A DNA stretch of 64,000 bases from NCBI RefSeq assembly GCF_005870035.1, contig NZ_SWJG01000004.1:130604-194603 (forward strand). The letters run 5' to 3'. This stretch comes from Spirosoma lacussanchae. GTDB lineage: Bacteria; Bacteroidota; Bacteroidia; Cytophagales; Spirosomataceae. A model generated the notes under the pieces. That model did no database searches. It saw only the letters and a program-made list of their open reading frames with translations, and was not told where the DNA came from. Positions 36,448 through 45,319 of the stretch are shown here, in pieces (the first letter of the stretch is position 1; every line of letters begins with the position of its first letter). Made by a program: the position numbers and the translations under genes.

Positions 36448-37335
36448 ATGCAGCTATTAGACGGTAAATTTCTTTCGGCTCAGATCAAACAGGAAATTGC
36501 GGCAGAGGTTGCCCAGATACGCCAGCAAGGGGGTAAAATTCCGCACCTGGTAGCGATACTGGTCGGTAACAAAGGTTCCAGCGAGACGTATGTGGCCTCA
36601 AAAATGAAAAACTGCGAAGAGGTCGGCATGCACTCAACCCTAATCCGGTTTGAGCCCACCGTTACCGAAGCCGAACTGCTCGACGCCGTACAGCAGGTAA
36701 ACGACAACCCCGATATGGACGGGCTGATCGTACAGCTTCCCCTCCCCGATCACATCAATCCCGACCGCGTTATGGAAACCATCAACCCGGCCAAGGATGT
36801 AGACGGCTTTCACCCCATTAACATCGGACGCATGGCCAAAGGCCTGCCAGCCTACGTATCCGCCACGCCCCAGGGGGTACTTGAGATGCTCAAACGTTAC
36901 AACATTGAAACCGCCGGTAAGCACTGCGTGGTCGTAGGCCGGAGCCAGATTGTGGGTTTGCCGATGTCGATCCTCATGCAGCGGAACACCTATCCCGGCA
37001 ACTGCACCGTAACGCTTACCCATAGCCGTACCCAAAACCTGGCCGAGATCTGTCAGTCGGCCGATATCCTGGTAGCGGCTCTGGGCCGGCCGGAGTTCAT
37101 TACGGCTGACATGGTGAAAGAAGGGGCCGTCGTGATCGACGTGGGTCTGGAACGCGTGCCCGATGCCAGCAAGAAAAGCGGCTTTGTTCTCAAAGGCGAC
37201 GTCAAATTCGACGAGGTAGCTCCCAAATCCAGTTTCATTACCCCCGTTCCGGGCGGAGTTGGCCTGATGACGATCTGCTCGCTGATGCAGAATACGCTCA
37301 AAGCCGCCCGCCGGGAGGTTTATGAAAAACCATAA
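36448..37335 (+). CDS. folD: bifunctional methylenetetrahydrofolate dehydrogenase/cyclohydrolase FolD
   Basis: The 295-aa protein contains [15 protein letters not shown] with the cyclohydrolase Lys, [28 protein letters not shown] for the NADP site and [12 protein letters not shown]. It interconverts 5,10-methylene-, methenyl- and 10-formyl-tetrahydrofolate in one-carbon metabolism in the cytoplasm. It is full length. Immediately downstream (29 bp) begins a lower-GC pair of nuclease genes that looks inserted between folD and the DUF2723 gene. Confidence 0.97.
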   Translation: MQLLDGKFLSAQIKQEIAAEVAQIRQQGGKIPHLVAILVGNKGSSETYVASKMKNCEEVGMHSTLIRFEPTVTEAELLDAVQQVNDNPDMDGLIVQLPLPDHINPDRVMETINPAKDVDGFHPINIGRMAKGLPAYVSATPQGVLEMLKRYNIETAGKHCVVVGRSQIVGLPMSILMQRNTYPGNCTVTLTHSRTQNLAEICQSADILVAALGRPEFITADMVKEGAVVIDVGLERVPDASKKSGFVLKGDVKFDEVAPKSSFITPVPGGVGLMTICSLMQNTLKAARREVYEKP

Positions 37336-37364
37336 TGTAGGCAGTCACGTCAAACTTACTGTGT

Positions 37365-37817
37365 GTGTTTTGTTTTATCGTTAAAGCTAAACCCAAATCC
37401 TATAATAGCTGGGGAAGTAGCAGCATCATAAAGAAAAACAGCTATAAGCAGTTGATTGAGGATGCATTTAGGCTTGCTTATCCTAGTCACGTCCTATTAG
37501 ACGTTGATTTATACCGGTTAGTTTATCACTTCTTTCAAACGGATATTGGGATTGATGCAGATAACCTGAGTAAGCCTATCTGGGACTGTCTGCGAGGTAT
37601 TCTTTTTGATGACGATAAACGCGTCAAAATGCGCATAGCCGGGAGCCTTAATGTAGGCGGTAGCGACTTAACCGTAATAAACTCTTCCGGTTTGTCTGGT
37701 GAGATCACTGCGTCACTACTCGATGCTTTAGACACTGAGGAACACATACTTTATGTTGAGTGTGGTACATTCACTGCTGATATGATTCAGCTTAATTTAG
37801 AGCGAGATGGAAATTAG
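37365..37817 (+). CDS. RusA-like Holliday-junction resolvase family protein
   Basis: The 150-aa protein has the RusA active-site pattern in GIDADNLSKPIWDCLRG followed by ILFDDDKRV: Asp64, Asp66, Asn67, Lys70 and Asp74, and the DDD at 82-84. RusA enzymes are dimeric Mg2+-dependent nucleases that cut Holliday junctions and are usually phage- or island-borne. The start is GTG; no in-frame ATG precedes the domain. The stop overlaps the next gene by 11 bp, so the two form an operon. Local G+C is clearly lower than around it (26/60 in 37441-37500 by hand count). Confidence 0.78.
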   Translation: MFCFIVKAKPKSYNSWGSSSIIKKNSYKQLIEDAFRLAYPSHVLLDVDLYRLVYHFFQTDIGIDADNLSKPIWDCLRGILFDDDKRVKMRIAGSLNVGGSDLTVINSSGLSGEITASLLDALDTEEHILYVECGTFTADMIQLNLERDGN

Positions 37818-38448
37818 GCCGCAGTATTTGCAACAGTATTTGCACAACATAGCTGTTGATCAATTGAGTGCCGACTACCTGGCTAAGGGCTATGAGGTAG
37901 CCAAAGAAGAGAAGGTTGGCCCCTTTCGCGCTGATCTCGTAGCAAAAAAGGGCGATGAAGTTATAATAGTGGAGGTTAAAGCGGGCAAAATGACACCGCA
38001 AAAGCGGCAACAGGTTGCCGCCATAGGTGATTATGTAAAAGAACACAAAAACTACAAGTTCCTGGTAGTAGTAGCAAACCCACCCAAAGCCAAAAAGATC
38101 GACATACCCAATCTAGATCAGCTACTCGTCAACTACTTGCGATCCAATTACCAGGAGGACTTATGCAGACAATTTCATGCTGATGTTCAGATTACATCCG
38201 TAAACAACTTAATACTGGACAAAGTAACGGTATCTGAACGGGGAAATATACACGTGGAGGGAAACGGTATTCTTGATATTGAACTGAGGTATGGAGCTTT
38301 TTTTGAATTGCCAACCCAGGACAGTGTTGCTATTGGCGATTTCTTCCCGTTTAGCTTTACCGCAATCCTTACCTACAGTGAGGATAAACAGTTGACTGTT
38401 TCGTCCATGCTCAAACTTGATGTTGACACCTCCGAACGTCTAGGATGA
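37807..38448 (+). CDS. predicted PD-(D/E)XK endonuclease with C-terminal beta domain
   Basis: The 213-aa protein has a nuclease core in GPFRADLVAKKGDEVIIVE followed by VKAGK: Asp43, Glu56 and Lys58 in the D-(X)n-ExK arrangement of restriction-endonuclease-like folds. A basic segment follows (MTPQKRQQVAAIGDYVKEH), and then a beta-rich C-terminal domain of about 90 residues with no recognised family (GNGILDIELRYGAFFE). The ATG lies within the end of the RusA-like gene. G+C is low (21/60 in 38161-38220 by hand count). A DNA-cleavage role is inferred from the motif; target and physiological function are unknown. Confidence 0.72.
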   Translation: MEIRPQYLQQYLHNIAVDQLSADYLAKGYEVAKEEKVGPFRADLVAKKGDEVIIVEVKAGKMTPQKRQQVAAIGDYVKEHKNYKFLVVVANPPKAKKIDIPNLDQLLVNYLRSNYQEDLCRQFHADVQITSVNNLILDKVTVSERGNIHVEGNGILDIELRYGAFFELPTQDSVAIGDFFPFSFTAILTYSEDKQLTVSSMLKLDVDTSERLG

Positions 38449-38470
38449 TCTCTGGCTTAACAAACTTTAA

Positions 38471-38503
38471 CAGCCCGCGCTGACCCGGCCGGGCTGCTTT
38501 TTT
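38471..38503 (+). terminator. intrinsic terminator after the nuclease pair
   Basis: The arms CAGCCCG and CGGGCTG (38471-38477 and 38490-38496) are perfectly paired around a 12-nt loop and followed by a T-run at 38498-38503. It lies 22 bp past the nuclease stop and insulates the downstream DUF2723 gene. Confidence 0.8.
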
Positions 38504-38555
38504 ACGTATTTTTGACCACTTTTTACTTAAAAACAGTTCCGTAAATTTTACCTGT

Positions 38556-41510
38556 ATGCAGTCATTCAAACGCCTGAACACCCTCACGGGCTGGTTGCTG
38601 TTCGCCGTAGCGCTGTTTACCTACGCGAGCACCGTCGAACGTACGGCCAGTTTCTGGGACTGCGGTGAGTTCATTGCGTGTTCCTTTAAACTTCAGGTGC
38701 CCCACCCACCCGGCGCGCCCTTCTTCCTGCTGCTGGGCCGGATTTTCTCCATGCTGTCGTTTGGGGATGTGCTGAGCGTAGCCTACTGGGTGAATATGGC
38801 GTCGGTACTGGCCAGTGCCTTTACCATTGCCTTTCTGTTCTGGACCATTACCATGCTGGCGCAGAAACTGCTGGGCAAACAGGAGAGCGATTATACCACC
38901 GCCGACACCCTGCTGGCAATCGGTACGGGCGCCGTTGGAGCCCTGGCCTATACCTTCTCGGATACTTTCTGGTTCTCGGCGGTCGAAGCCGAAGTCTACG
39001 GCATGTCGTCGTTCTTCACGGCTATTGTGGTCTGGGCCGCCTTCAAGTGGGAGCGCATCGACGACGAATCGGCTGCCAACCGCTGGCTGATCTTCATCGC
39101 CTACCTGACGGGTCTGTCGATCGGGGTTCACTTGCTGAACCTGGTCACCCTGCCTGCGCTGGCCCTGATCTATTACTTCAAAAAATATCCGAAACCGACC
39201 TTCTGGGGCGGAGCCGCTGCCTTCGGTGTCGGTCTGGTTATCCTGGGCATTATCAACTCGGGTATTATTCCGGGTCTGCCCGGTATGGCTTTCTTCGTAG
39301 AGCGCTTCTTCGTGAACACGCTGGGGCTGCCGTTCAACTCAGGCATGATTTTCTTCGTGATCATCTTTCTGGGCGCGGTGGCGTACGGCATTATCTGGTC
39401 GGCCCGTCGTAGTCGGCCGGTGCTGAACACCTCGCTGCTGGCCCTGGCTTTCGTGCTGATCGGCTATGCTTCGTACATCCAGGTGCTGGTTCGGGCCGAC
39501 TTCAACCCGCCCATCAATGAAAACAACCCCGACGATGCGCTGAACTTCCTGTCGTACCTGCGTCGGGAGCAGTATGGCAGCCGGTCGCTGCTGTACGGGC
39601 CCGTTTTCACCGCCCGGCCCATCGACCAGAAACGGGGCGCGCCGATGTGGAAGAAAGAAGGCAACAAGTACGTCATCTTCGATTACCAGCCGGAATATAT
39701 CTACCAGCCCGGCGACGAGATGCTGTTCCCGCGCGTGTACAGCAGCCAGCAGAACCACCCCCAGCTGTACCGGCAGATGCTCGGCCTCGCCGAAGGGCAG
39801 AAACCGACCATGGGCGATAACCTCGAGTATATGTTCAGCTACCAGCTCGGGCACATGTGGTGGCGCTATCTGATGTGGAATTTCGCCGGTCGCGAATCCG
39901 ATGAAGAAGGGGCAGGTTACCTGCTGCCCTGGTCGTCGGACGAAGGGGTACCGGATCTGCTGAAGACTAATAAAGCCCGTGATAATTTCTACATGCTGCC
40001 CTTTATTCTGGGGTTGTTCGGGATTGTATTCCAGTATTTCCGGCGTCGGCGCGACTTCCTGATCGTGGGTCTGCTGTTTCTGTTCACCGGTATCGCCCTG
40101 CAGATATTCCTGAACTCGCCCCCGTCCGAGCCGCGTGAACGGGACTACATCTACGTAGGGTCGTTCTATTTCTTCGCCATCTGGCTGGGCCTGGGTGTGA
40201 TGGCTCTGGCCGAAGGATTACGGAATACGCTCAGGGCCGACGTGACCCGCAACGGGCTGATTGTCGGGCTGAGCCTGCTGGTTCCTGTCATGATGGGCGC
40301 CAAGAGCTGGGACAACCACAACCGCGACAACCGCTACCAGTCGGTCGATTTTGCTAAGAACCTGCTGAACTCCTGCGCGCCCAATGCCGTCCTGTTTACG
40401 GGTGGCGATAACGACACCTTCCCGCTTTGGTACGTACAGGAAGTTGAAGGGTTCCGGCGCGACGTTCGGGTGTGTAACCTGAGCCTGCTCGGTACGGAAT
40501 GGTACATTCAGCAGATGAAGCGGAAAACCTATGAGTCAGAAGCGCTGCCCATCTCGCTGGAATACGATAACTTCAATAAGGGTAAAAACGACATTGTCCC
40601 CTTCTACGAGGTGCCGGGCGTTAAGGGTGGTATTGACCTCAAGCAGTACATCAGCCTGATAAAAAATAACAGTCCGGCGGTACAGGTGCCGCTTACGAAC
40701 GGCGACATGACCAGTGTGCTGCCCTCGTCGGTACTCTTCCTTCCCATCGACAAGGCCGCTATCGATAAAGCGAATTTTGTACCGGCACCCCTGAAGCCAT
40801 TCATGAAAGATACGCTGCAGTGGACCATCGGAAAAAAGGATTTGTACAAGCCCGACTTGATCATGCTCGATATGATCGCTACCAACAACTGGCAGCGGCC
40901 TATCTACTTCTCGAGCACGCTGGCCAGCGACAACTACCTGAATCTGAAAAACTACATGCAGCTGGAAGGCTACGCGTATCGGCTGATGCCGGTAGCCGTG
41001 CCAGGTGCTTCGGACGGCTATGTCAACTCCGACATCATGTACACCAACATGACGAAGAAAACGTTCTGGCGCCAGTTCGACAACCCGGACGTTTATTATG
41101 ACGAAACGTACAAGGGACCGCCGGTTATTTCGGCCCGGATTGCCTTTTTCCGGCTGGCCGACCAGCTCATCCGCGAGGGCAACGAAGCCAGAGCGCGGGA
41201 GGTTCTGAATTACTCGCTGAAGGTCATTCCGGACAAGAGCATTCCGTACGACCAGATTTCGTCGAACTACGTACGGTTCCTGTTTGCCGTGGGTGATGCT
41301 AAAAAAGCGCTGGAAATTGCCGACGTGATGGCAACCCGCGCCGACCAGAACCTGACCTACGATAAATCGGGACGCGGCCGGTTCGGTAGCCCCGATGCCG
41401 ATCTGTACATTCTGCAAACGATTGTCGAAGCCTGCAAGGAAGCCAAACAGTCGGCCGCGGCTTCCAAGTACGAAGCCATCTTCCAGAAGCATATCAACGC
41501 CTTTGGCTGA
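38556..41510 (+). CDS. DUF2723 membrane protein, protein O-mannosyltransferase-like
   Basis: The 984-aa protein has an N-terminal half with about ten membrane helices and the DUF2723 signature TASFWDCGEFIACSFKLQVPHPPG, with the Asp-Cys-Gly-Glu expected in GT-C-fold catalytic loops. The soluble C-terminal half includes FTGGDNDTFPLWYVQEVEG and TPR-like helices. DUF2723 proteins resemble protein O-mannosyltransferases and have been linked to envelope or protein O-glycosylation in Bacteroidota. It is the only gene of its unit, preceded and followed by intrinsic terminators. The donor and acceptor sugars are unknown. Confidence 0.88.
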   Translation: MQSFKRLNTLTGWLLFAVALFTYASTVERTASFWDCGEFIACSFKLQVPHPPGAPFFLLLGRIFSMLSFGDVLSVAYWVNMASVLASAFTIAFLFWTITMLAQKLLGKQESDYTTADTLLAIGTGAVGALAYTFSDTFWFSAVEAEVYGMSSFFTAIVVWAAFKWERIDDESAANRWLIFIAYLTGLSIGVHLLNLVTLPALALIYYFKKYPKPTFWGGAAAFGVGLVILGIINSGIIPGLPGMAFFVERFFVNTLGLPFNSGMIFFVIIFLGAVAYGIIWSARRSRPVLNTSLLALAFVLIGYASYIQVLVRADFNPPINENNPDDALNFLSYLRREQYGSRSLLYGPVFTARPIDQKRGAPMWKKEGNKYVIFDYQPEYIYQPGDEMLFPRVYSSQQNHPQLYRQMLGLAEGQKPTMGDNLEYMFSYQLGHMWWRYLMWNFAGRESDEEGAGYLLPWSSDEGVPDLLKTNKARDNFYMLPFILGLFGIVFQYFRRRRDFLIVGLLFLFTGIALQIFLNSPPSEPRERDYIYVGSFYFFAIWLGLGVMALAEGLRNTLRADVTRNGLIVGLSLLVPVMMGAKSWDNHNRDNRYQSVDFAKNLLNSCAPNAVLFTGGDNDTFPLWYVQEVEGFRRDVRVCNLSLLGTEWYIQQMKRKTYESEALPISLEYDNFNKGKNDIVPFYEVPGVKGGIDLKQYISLIKNNSPAVQVPLTNGDMTSVLPSSVLFLPIDKAAIDKANFVPAPLKPFMKDTLQWTIGKKDLYKPDLIMLDMIATNNWQRPIYFSSTLASDNYLNLKNYMQLEGYAYRLMPVAVPGASDGYVNSDIMYTNMTKKTFWRQFDNPDVYYDETYKGPPVISARIAFFRLADQLIREGNEARAREVLNYSLKVIPDKSIPYDQISSNYVRFLFAVGDAKKALEIADVMATRADQNLTYDKSGRGRFGSPDADLYILQTIVEACKEAKQSAAASKYEAIFQKHINAFG

Positions 41511-41531
41511 TCAACAACCAGCCCGTGAATC

Positions 41532-41562
41532 AAAAAGAGGACCCCGACGAGGTCCTCTTTTT
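41532..41562 (+). terminator. intrinsic terminator after the DUF2723 gene
   Basis: The 12-bp perfect arms AAAAAGAGGACC and GGTCCTCTTTTT (41532-41543 and 41551-41562) surround a 7-nt loop, 21 bp past the stop. The A/T ends of the stem make it usable in either direction. Confidence 0.85.
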
Positions 41563-41686
41563 GGTTTAACCAGGATCAGGTTCGTATCGGCTGGGCAGTT
41601 TTTGATCAGCGGAGCAAGCCCGCGAACCAGCAGTGGGCGCCCCCCCCGTTCAGGTATGCAGGGTACGAGGGCTTGCGCGTTTCGGT

Positions 41687-42214
41687 TTAAACGAAAGACG
41701 ACAGTTGGTTCAGTCGGTTATGAACCAGGTAGCTGTTGAACCGATCCCGAGCCAGATGGGTACGATGCAGGTCAATCATGCGCTGGTAATTACGAATAAA
41801 CAGTTCGCGCCTTGAACTGGTCAGGGGGCTATTCTGCATCTGCCTGAGCCAATGAGAAAATTGGTTGATCATCCGCTCGTGCATGCTGATGCTAGCCTCG
41901 TACTGGCAAATACGTTTCTGCAGCAGCATCAGCATATCTTTATGATGAACAGCATCTACATCCGCTGCCGGAGCTAGTATGGTCTGCCATTCCTGCTGAA
42001 GATCCTGCATCGCTTCCAGGAATGGGCTCCCGTCGAACGCATCCAGCGGCAGATCGATACGCTTGTTATCTTCTACCATATAAGCCATCAGCAACGTATC
42101 GCCCCTGGCTACCAGACTACTCAAAAAATCGAATGATGCCTCCATACTGGTGAGCTGGCAACAGAACTCACGCACATCTGCCTGTTTGTCGAAGGCCGTT
42201 AAAAAAAGAACCAT
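41687..42214 (-). CDS. hypothetical cytoplasmic protein
   Basis: The 175-aa protein has no signal peptide or membrane helix and is predicted mostly helical. It has a cluster of Met/His/Gln-rich segments (AVHHKDMLMLLQKRICQYE, MHERMINQFSHWLRQM). No family was recognised. ATG at M24 (MEASFDFL) is a possible shorter start. It lies about 110 bp downstream of the antiporter on the same strand. It is retained because the reading frame is intact and no overlapping gene competes. Confidence 0.6.
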   Translation of the reverse strand: MVLFLTAFDKQADVREFCCQLTSMEASFDFLSSLVARGDTLLMAYMVEDNKRIDLPLDAFDGSPFLEAMQDLQQEWQTILAPAADVDAVHHKDMLMLLQKRICQYEASISMHERMINQFSHWLRQMQNSPLTSSRRELFIRNYQRMIDLHRTHLARDRFNSYLVHNRLNQLSSFV

Positions 42215-42323
42215 ACCCGATACATTAACTCACACCCCGTGCACTTACAGAAGCAACGGTTTTGACTGCGATTTGATTTTATTTCCGTGCTAGTTTAGCT
42301 AACCAACTAGTAGGTAGGCTTGT

Positions 42324-43922
42324 TTAGTGGATCGGATGATCCAGCTTTTCCTCTTCCAGATCGATGTGGGCCTCTTCTTTACGGATCACCTCATCGTCGA
42401 ACTCATTGCGGGTCCGGAGCCGGATCAGCTCGTTACGCTTCGTCGTGATAATATCAGACAGGATTCGATTGTATTCATCGAAATCCCCGGTATCACAATC
42501 GAGCGAACTTAAATGCTGCCGGGTTAGCCGGGTGTCGTTTTCCAGGCGCTGTTTCAGGTTAGCCACCAACTCGTTGGTCAGCACCTCACGGCCATAGGTA
42601 TCATTCAGTTTCCGGAGGGCTACGGCCAGCAGTTTCAGACGAACCGTCGATTCCTGCTCTTCTTCGGGTGGTCGATTGTCGGGGTCTCTGAACTTCACCC
42701 AGCGAATAACGAGGGGCAGGGTCATTCCCTGAAAGATAAGGGTAATCAGAATGACGACAAAGGTGATGAATAAAATCAGATTCCGGTGCGGAAATGGGGC
42801 GCCGGAAGGCAACGTGAGCGGAATAGACAGGGCAGCCGCCAGCGACACGACACCCCGCATACCTGCCCAGCCAACAATAACCGGTCCGCGCCAGCCGGGG
42901 TTACGATCCGCTACCGGAATGAATCGCCCAACCATCTGGGTAAAAACAGCACTTCCCAGCGCCGAGCCTAGCCGAACCAGAATCAGCAGAGAGGTGATAA
43001 CGAGGCTGTAAACCACCGCTTCCGTTCGCGAATAATTGCCGAGACCGGTTACGATAAGCGGCAGCTCCAGGCCGATCAGGATGAATACCAGCCCATTCAG
43101 GGCAAAGACAACGGTAGACCACATGCCCGTTCCCTGAATCCGGGCGCTATGGTTCAGCATTTTGTGGCTCCGATTGGACAAAAACAGCCCGCCGGTCACG
43201 ACCGCCATCACGCCGGAATAATGAAACTCTTCGGCCGTCAGGTACATGATATAAGGCGTGATGAAGGTCAGCAGAATACTGACCCGCGTCGTGATGGGCA
43301 GCCACCGGTGGATGGCGTAAAAAACGCAGCCGACCAGCAGGCCAACCGCAATACCCATCAGTGTTACGAGGACGAAGTCGGTGGCGGCCTGCTGCCACAC
43401 AAACGTACCCGACAAAACGGCCGACATCGCAAACCGGAATATAATTAGACTCGACGCATCATTGATCAGGCTTTCTCCCTCCAGAATGCTGATCAGGCGC
43501 TTCGGCACGTTGATGCCGCGCAGTACCGAAGTTGCCGCCACGGCGTCTGGTGGTGAAATGATTCCACCCAGCAGAAAACCCAGCGCCAGCGTAAACCCGG
43601 GAATCAGGGCGCTGGAGACATAGGCTACCGCCAGGGCCGTAACAATGACCAGTCCGAAGGCAAAGGTGATGATGATCCGTCGCCAGCGCCAGAACTCCTT
43701 CCAGGAGGTGAACCAGGCGGCTTCATACAGTAAGGGCGGCAAGAAGATCAGAAAGATCAGATCCGGATCAACCGCAATCTGGGGCATACCCGGTATGAGG
43801 CTGATGACCAGACCGCTGATTACCAAAAAAATAGGCGACGGCACCCGTAATCGTTGTCCTACTACCACGAACAGGGAAACAGCCAGTAAGAGGGATACGC
43901 AGAGCAGTACAGTTTGGTGCAT
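42324..43922 (-). CDS. CPA1-family Na+/H+ antiporter (NhaP-like)
   Basis: The 532-aa protein has about 12 membrane helices and the CPA1 motifs SPPDAVAATSVL with the ion-binding Asp, EGESLINDASSLIIFR and GMRGVVSLAAALSI. A cytoplasmic C-terminal tail of about 120 residues is charged and helical (RLKLLAVALRKLNDTYG to the EEEK-rich end). It exchanges Na+ or K+ for protons across the inner membrane and supports pH and salt homeostasis. The dnaJ gene lies upstream on the same strand, separated by a terminator. Confidence 0.92.
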   Translation of the reverse strand: MHQTVLLCVSLLLAVSLFVVVGQRLRVPSPIFLVISGLVISLIPGMPQIAVDPDLIFLIFLPPLLYEAAWFTSWKEFWRWRRIIITFAFGLVIVTALAVAYVSSALIPGFTLALGFLLGGIISPPDAVAATSVLRGINVPKRLISILEGESLINDASSLIIFRFAMSAVLSGTFVWQQAATDFVLVTLMGIAVGLLVGCVFYAIHRWLPITTRVSILLTFITPYIMYLTAEEFHYSGVMAVVTGGLFLSNRSHKMLNHSARIQGTGMWSTVVFALNGLVFILIGLELPLIVTGLGNYSRTEAVVYSLVITSLLILVRLGSALGSAVFTQMVGRFIPVADRNPGWRGPVIVGWAGMRGVVSLAAALSIPLTLPSGAPFPHRNLILFITFVVILITLIFQGMTLPLVIRWVKFRDPDNRPPEEEQESTVRLKLLAVALRKLNDTYGREVLTNELVANLKQRLENDTRLTRQHLSSLDCDTGDFDEYNRILSDIITTKRNELIRLRTRNEFDDEVIRKEEAHIDLEEEKLDHPIH

Positions 43923-43973
43923 AGAGGGCGGGATAAGTCCAGTAACTACTGCTAAAATACATATTGGCAGCGC

Positions 43974-44005
43974 AAAAAAAGCCCCGACGTTTGAGTTCAG
44001 GGCTT
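43974..44005 (-). terminator. intrinsic terminator of the grpE-dnaJ unit
   Basis: On the minus strand AAGCCC and GGGCTT (about 44000-44005 and 43979-43984) pair and are followed by a T-run continuing to 43974. It lies 60 bp past the dnaJ stop and before the antiporter gene. Confidence 0.75.
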
Positions 44006-44067
44006 CTTTTGCTGCACTAACCGGCAGACTGTATCGCGGATGAAGCCCGAAACGGACTCACCGGCGT

Positions 44068-45234
44068 TTATCCGTGAAAGAAATCCTTCATTTTATCGAA
44101 GAATCCTTTTTCGTTCTTGTTGGGCTTGGGCTGGAAGTTGGGTGAGTTACGCAGCCGCTCCAGCAGGCCACGCTCTTCGGCCGACAGCACCTTGGGAGTC
44201 CACACATTTACATGCACGAGCTGATCGCCCCGTCCGTATCCGTTAAGCTCTTTAATTCCTTTGCCTTTCAGCCGCAGAATTTTACCGCTCTGGGTACCGG
44301 GTTCGAGGGTAATGCGTGCTTTACCATCAATGGTGGGCACTTCAACGCTGGTACCGATAGCCGCATCGACGAAGTTGACATACAGATCGAACACGACATT
44401 ACTACCGTCGCGCTTTAAGTCGGCATCCTCTTCTTCTTCTACGACGATCAGCAGGTCGCCGGCCACACCGCCACGGGGCGGAACGTTACCTTTACCCCCC
44501 ACCGACAGCTGAATGCCTTCGGCCACACCGGCCGGAATCTTGATGGGGATAACATCTTCCTGCAATACCCGACCCTCACCAAAGCAAACGTCGCACCGGT
44601 CGGTTACAATTTTCCCCTCGCCGTTACAGGTCGGACAAGTGCTTGTCGAGACCATCTGCCCCAGCATGGTATTGACTACCTTACGGGTCTGGCCCGAGCC
44701 ATTACAGGTGGTACAGGTCTGAACAGCCGTACCGTTTTTCGAGCCATTGCCTCCGCAGGTCGTACAGGTAACGTGTCGTTTTACCTTGATTTTCTTCTCA
44801 ACGCCGTTGGCTACCTCCTGGAGGTTCAGCTTCAGTTTGATCCGCAGGTCAGACCCGCGCCGGACGCGTTGCCGCTGTCCACCGCCGTTGGCGCCCCGGA
44901 AAAAACTGCCAAAAGGCGAATCGTCGCCGAACACATCGCCAAACTGGCTAAATATGTCCTCCATCGACGGTCCACCCGGTCCGTAGCCACCGCCACTGGC
45001 CGCCCCCCCCAGACCAGCATGACCAAACTGATCGTAGCGGGCTTTTTTCTGAGGGTCGTTCAGGACATCGTAAGCCTCGGCGGCTTCTTTAAATTTTTCT
45101 TCGGCGGTCGGATCATCCGGATTTTTGTCTGGGTGATATTTAATGGCCATCTTCCGATAAGCCTTTTTGAGATCCTCGGCCGAGACGTTCTTGTCAACGC
45201 CCAGTATTTCGTAATAGTCGCGCTTCGTTGCCAT
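44068..45234 (-). CDS. dnaJ: molecular chaperone DnaJ
   Basis: The 388-aa protein starts at ATG 45234 (MATKRDYYEILG). It has a J domain with the HPD motif (KYHPDKNPDD), a Gly/Phe-rich region (GLGGAASGGGYGPGGPS), four zinc-binding CxxCxGxG-type repeats (CTTCGGNG, CTTCNGSG, CPTCNGEG, CDVCFGEG) and the C-terminal substrate-binding domain. It stimulates DnaK ATPase and delivers clients. It follows grpE on the same strand across an 85-bp gap that holds an inverted repeat; dnaK is not in the window. Confidence 0.97.
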   Translation of the reverse strand: MATKRDYYEILGVDKNVSAEDLKKAYRKMAIKYHPDKNPDDPTAEEKFKEAAEAYDVLNDPQKKARYDQFGHAGLGGAASGGGYGPGGPSMEDIFSQFGDVFGDDSPFGSFFRGANGGGQRQRVRRGSDLRIKLKLNLQEVANGVEKKIKVKRHVTCTTCGGNGSKNGTAVQTCTTCNGSGQTRKVVNTMLGQMVSTSTCPTCNGEGKIVTDRCDVCFGEGRVLQEDVIPIKIPAGVAEGIQLSVGGKGNVPPRGGVAGDLLIVVEEEEDADLKRDGSNVVFDLYVNFVDAAIGTSVEVPTIDGKARITLEPGTQSGKILRLKGKGIKELNGYGRGDQLVHVNVWTPKVLSAEERGLLERLRNSPNFQPKPNKNEKGFFDKMKDFFHG

Positions 45235-45245
45235 GTCTATCAAAG

Positions 45246-45313
45246 AGTGAATGAGAGAAAGAGCGAAAGAGTGGCGGGCACAACAGGGGTCGCTCTTTCA
45301 GTCTTTCGCTCTT
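45246..45313. repeat. GAGTGA/GAAAGAG-type inverted repeat between grpE and dnaJ
   Basis: AAGAGCGAAAGA at 45259-45270 and its complement at 45302-45313 are perfect over 12 bp, with further imperfect GAAAGAG repeats in the loop and a GAGTGAATGAGAG start. It belongs to the same low-complexity intergenic class as 22281-22357 and 28968-29039. Confidence 0.55.
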
Positions 45314-45319
45314 CCACCA

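Noticed and set aside
37365..38448. Prophage or integrative element around the RusA-like gene
   Set aside because: Only two genes are atypical; no integrase, structural genes, attachment-site repeats or tRNA were seen, so a small islet is the most that can be claimed.
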